Of a stretch of DNA of 64,000 bases, positions 61,139-64,000 are shown one piece after another (position 1 is the stretch's first letter; each line of letters starts with the position of its first letter). Source of the DNA: Treponema sp. (GTDB lineage Bacteria; Spirochaetota; Spirochaetia; Treponematales; Treponemataceae); NCBI GenBank assembly GCA_017938365.1, contig JAGBBT010000109.1, positions 1 to 64,000 on the forward strand, written 5' to 3'. A model generated the notes under the pieces. It saw only the letters and a program-made list of their open reading frames with translations, made no database searches and had not been told where the DNA came from. Both the position numbers and the translations under genes were made by a program.

Positions 61139-62500
61139 ATGGATAGAACTTATATTGCTGTAGATCTAAAATCATTTTATGCTTCTGTAGAATGTGTAGA
61201 ACGAGGTTTAAATCCTCTTACAACAAATTTAGTTGTTGCAGATAACTCCCGTTCAAGTAAAACTATATGTCTTGCAGTTTCTCCGTCATTAAAAAAATAT
61301 GGACTTTCTGGTCGTAGTCGGTTATTTGAAGTTGAAAGCAAAGCTCGGGAAATAAAGCGTATAACAGGAAAATCATTAGAATATATAATAGCCATTCCAA
61401 GAATGTCTTTGTATATAGAATACTCTTCCAGAATTTATGAAATATATTTAAAATATTTTAGTCCTGAAGATATCCATGTTTATAGTATTGATGAAGTTTT
61501 TATAGATGTTACTAGTTATTTAGTTTTATATAAAATTTCCGCTTATAAATTAGCACAGTTGATAACAAATTCTATCTTTGAAAAAACGATGATTACGGCT
61601 ACAGTTGGAATTGCTCCAAATTTATATCTTTCTAAAATTGCTATGGATATAGAAGCAAAACATATTAGTCCAGATAAAAATGGTTGTTGTATTGCAGAAT
61701 TAAACGATCTTTTGTTTAGAAAAAAGTTCTGGAATCATAAACCTTTAACAGATTTTTGGAGAATCGGAAAAGGAATAGAAAAAAAACTTAATAAAAACGG
61801 ATTGTTTACATTAGGAGATATTGCAAGATGTTCTCTTATTTCAGAAAGTTTTTTGTATAAGATTTTTGGAAAGGATGCAGAAGTATTAATCGATCATGCT
61901 TGGGGATATGAACCCTGTTCCATTAAAGATATTAAATCTTATAAATCAAAGCAAAAAGGCATGGGCTCAGGACAGGTATTACATTCCCCTTATACATATG
62001 AAAAAGCTGAAATAATTGTTAGAGAAATGACAGAAAGTTTAATAATTGAATTAGTTCGTAAGAATTATTTAACTAATTCAATAACACTTATAGTTGGATA
62101 TGATGTTGAATTTTCTGAGTTTTACACTGGAGATACAATTGTTGATTTTTATGGTAGAACATTGCCAAAACCTGCACATGGAACAATAAAACTAAATTGT
62201 TATACTTCCTTGATGAGTAAGATACTTCCTTCTGTTTTAGAACTTTATAAGCAAATTGTAAATAAAGACTTGTTAATAAGAAGAATTAATTTACAGGCAA
62301 ATAATATCGTAAATACTATTTCTGAAGAATTATCTCTTTTTGATGACATTGAAAAAATAAAAAAAGAAAAAAAATTACAACAGGCATTTATTCAAATAGA
62401 AGATAAATATGGAAAAAATTCTTTGTTAAAAGGTACAAATCTTTTAAAGGAATCAACCATGAAACAAAGAAACATGCAAATAGGAGGACATAAAGCATAA
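61139..62500 (+). CDS. Y-family DNA polymerase, UmuC-like
   Basis: A 453-residue translesion polymerase. The ATG at 61139 follows AGGTGG; an upstream start adds an unlikely stretch. Catalytic residues: D9 in YIAVDLKSFYASVE and D118-E119 in YSIDEVFIDVT. Also IATVGIAPNLYLSKIAMD-like segment, WRIGKGIEKKLNKNGLFTLG (helix-hairpin-helix) and the little-finger domain. More like the UmuC-like enzymes of Firmicutes than DinB. Followed four bases later by a small partner gene. Confidence 0.88.
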   Translation: MDRTYIAVDLKSFYASVECVERGLNPLTTNLVVADNSRSSKTICLAVSPSLKKYGLSGRSRLFEVESKAREIKRITGKSLEYIIAIPRMSLYIEYSSRIYEIYLKYFSPEDIHVYSIDEVFIDVTSYLVLYKISAYKLAQLITNSIFEKTMITATVGIAPNLYLSKIAMDIEAKHISPDKNGCCIAELNDLLFRKKFWNHKPLTDFWRIGKGIEKKLNKNGLFTLGDIARCSLISESFLYKIFGKDAEVLIDHAWGYEPCSIKDIKSYKSKQKGMGSGQVLHSPYTYEKAEIIVREMTESLIIELVRKNYLTNSITLIVGYDVEFSEFYTGDTIVDFYGRTLPKPAHGTIKLNCYTSLMSKILPSVLELYKQIVNKDLLIRRINLQANNIVNTISEELSLFDDIEKIKKEKKLQQAFIQIEDKYGKNSLLKGTNLLKESTMKQRNMQIGGHKA

Positions 62501-62503
62501 AAT

Positions 62504-62749
62504 ATGGAACATACAAAGTCAGATTATCAAGATATAATTAATATAAAATGGCCTCAACAAAAAGAAAGTCGAATAAGGATGAATGTAAAAGAAAGAGCAA
62601 AAATATTTTTATCATTTTCTGCCCTAAAAGGCTATGAGGAAGCTTTAAATGAAAAAAATATCGCACATCTATCCACTGTATTAGCCGATAAAATTGATTC
62701 TAAGTTTGTTGATACAAGGCTTGTAACTAATAAAACCTCTGATGAATAA
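62504..62749 (+). CDS. Small YolD-like protein paired with the Y-family polymerase
   Basis: An 81-residue soluble protein with DYQDIINIKWPQQKESRIRM and FLSFSALKGYEEALNE. This pattern (DII.L..P.S..R.RMS...RA..F.PFAAL.GY..A) recurs in small proteins encoded beside UmuC-like polymerases in Firmicutes, often labelled YolD-like. Role unproven; a polymerase accessory is inferred from pairing. Confidence 0.65.
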   Translation: MEHTKSDYQDIINIKWPQQKESRIRMNVKERAKIFLSFSALKGYEEALNEKNIAHLSTVLADKIDSKFVDTRLVTNKTSDE

Positions 62750-62774
62750 CAAATCAAATTAATAAACGACACTA

Positions 62775-64000
62775 TTATTCATACAATGAGTTTAACAATC
62801 TATAAAGAATATTAACTTTTTCTTTTTGTTCTATGGATAAATTGTTTGTTGTTTCGTCGATTAGGCTTTCTAGACTTGCTAAACTTTCATTTAGGGCTGT
62901 AGAAAATCCTCTGCTGACTTTAAACCAATAATTTCCATGACTATCTGTAAATAATGTTATAAAACCAAATTCTCTTTTTTTAGACTTTGCCATTGTAATT
63001 TTCATTACATATTGAAGTGAATTAATTAGGAGTGAATTTTGCTCTTCTGTACCAGTTTGTACATTAAATCCTCTTGGCCAGTCGTTTTCTTTTACAGGTG
63101 TTAAGTTAAAATTTTTTACAACTTTATAAATGAGTTCAACTTTTTCCCCATCAAGGAGTGTGCCACCTTTTAAAATAATTTTTCCCTTTAATCCAGCGAC
63201 AGTTGCGAGCCGATTATTGTCGGTTTCTGCTAAAAGAGCAGTTTTGAATTTTTCTATAGGAAGTTGAACAACTTTTTTTCCTTTTACTTTAATAATATCA
63301 AAGGATTCTCCACCTAAAAATACTGTAAATTCGTCTTTTTTCTTTTTTTCGAATTTTCCGCCAAATCTAGAATCATCTTTTCCTAGTTTATTTTTTTGTT
63401 CTCTAAAAGTAGAACCTTTATATTCAATGTTTCCTGTTAAAGAACGTCCTTTTTTTCCTCTTACAGCTTGTAATTTGCTCTCTAAGGTTGCATCAATTTT
63501 TGAAAGAAGATTTTTAGTTAATGGACTAACACTCATTGCAAACATTCTGCTTGTTCTAACAATTTCTCCTGCAACAATGAATAATGGATCTGTTCTGAAC
63601 ATTCCGCTACCAGGATGAATTGAAATATGGTCGGCTGTTAAAGATCTATAGTTTTCGCGACCTTCTCTTATACATACAAATTGAATCATTCCACAGGCAA
63701 TGCAGCAAAGATAGTTATCCATTGAGCCACCTCCTGTAATTGGAATGCCCAAGGCATTTATTTCTTCTTCTAACTGTATTTTTATGCTTGAAATTTCAGA
63801 CATAACTCTTTCATCTAGAAAATTATTCTGGCAAAACCTTTTTTTATTCTTCATTGATTGATATCTTCTGAATAATTTTACATAAGCTACAAAATCACCT
63901 TGAATATCTCTAAATGCGTGGTGAGCAGCACGAGCATCCATTTCTTGACCTTGAGGAAGGACAAAGGGACTTTGTGTACTTAAAAATGCTGTTGCAATAA
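62775..64000 (-). CDS. HrpA-type DEAH-box helicase, C-terminal part, truncated by window edge
   Basis: The frame is open to the right edge: codons upstream of the ATG at 63941 read IATAFLSTQSPFVLPQGQE, then DARAAHHAFRDIQGDFVAYV, as in HrpA (IASALSIQDP..., DFL.Y). Further conserved features are IHPGSGMF and FIVAGEIVRTSRMFAMSVSP. So the ATG at 63941 is internal and the helicase motifs lie outside the window. The C-terminal ~250 residues, with a Lys/Gly/Arg-rich linker, are unlike E. coli HrpA. Confidence 0.8.
   Translation of the reverse strand, partial: IATAFLSTQSPFVLPQGQEMDARAAHHAFRDIQGDFVAYVKLFRRYQSMKNKKRFCQNNFLDERVMSEISSIKIQLEEEINALGIPITGGGSMDNYLCCIACGMIQFVCIREGRENYRSLTADHISIHPGSGMFRTDPLFIVAGEIVRTSRMFAMSVSPLTKNLLSKIDATLESKLQAVRGKKGRSLTGNIEYKGSTFREQKNKLGKDDSRFGGKFEKKKKDEFTVFLGGESFDIIKVKGKKVVQLPIEKFKTALLAETDNNRLATVAGLKGKIILKGGTLLDGEKVELIYKVVKNFNLTPVKENDWPRGFNVQTGTEEQNSLLINSLQYVMKITMAKSKKREFGFITLFTDSHGNYWFKVSRGFSTALNESLASLESLIDETTNNLSIEQKEKVNILYRLLNSLYE

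Overview
The window looks like chromosomal DNA of a low-GC (roughly 30% by eye) spirochete of the Treponema group. Four things point there: two FlaA-like flagellar sheath genes beside a class II aldolase gene; a contracted division cluster (mraZ, rsmH, ftsL, murF, ftsW, ftsQ, ftsA, ftsZ) that lacks ftsI, murE, mraY, murD, murG, murC and ddl; a flgB-flgC-fliE-fliF-fliG-fliH-fliI-fliJ operon downstream of hslVU; and many lipoproteins with relaxed lipoboxes. No phage, insertion sequence, CRISPR array, rRNA or tRNA gene was seen. Apart from the lipoprotein pair and a few unknown genes, this is core genome.

Layout. 1-140 is the 3' end of guaA with a terminator. 280-10307 holds two giant tandem paralogous lipoproteins made of Ig-like modules; the first contains a nine-G tract in its reading frame. 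10353-16617 (minus) is iron-sulfur assembly: sufC-sufB-sufD-sufS, then a cation efflux gene with its own promoter and sufU. 16675-19572 is malQ plus a chromate transporter. 19721-22129 (minus) is pncB and a short-chain dehydrogenase. 22168-25597 holds a GH3 lipoprotein, an RNA m5C methyltransferase and a GAF/HD-GYP protein. 25594-28009 (minus) is infC-rpmI-rplT followed by a coiled-coil protein, zapA and a YaiI-family gene. 28163-31575 holds a seven-helix membrane protein, fba (minus) and two flaA-like genes. 31637-32350 (minus) is an unknown protein with a nuclease-like motif and a winged-helix-like end. 32502-48076 is one long plus-strand run: division cluster, two Xer-type recombinases, a TPR lipoprotein, dprA, topA and hslVU. 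48187-52049 is argH and a polar amino-acid ABC transporter. 52093-59382 is the flagellar basal body and export operon. 59366-61006 (minus) is a TGS-like/P-loop kinase. 61139-62749 is a Y-family polymerase with a small partner. 62775-64000 (minus) is the 3' part of an HrpA-type helicase.

Main observations. (1) A recurrent promoter layout puts the ATG about seven bases after the -10 box with no Shine-Dalgarno sequence, suggesting leaderless mRNAs for the first genes of several units (sufC, malQ, SDR, GH3, the membrane protein, flgB; close variants at argH and the kinase), while operon-internal genes mostly have good Shine-Dalgarno sites. (2) The two giant lipoproteins share an almost invariant motif right after the lipidated cysteine, and one carries a poly-G tract that could switch it off. 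(3) A second nine-G tract lies next to a 14-bp inverted repeat between genes. (4) Four GTGG boxes at exact 10-bp spacing precede mraZ. No intergenic stretch exceeds 300 bases.
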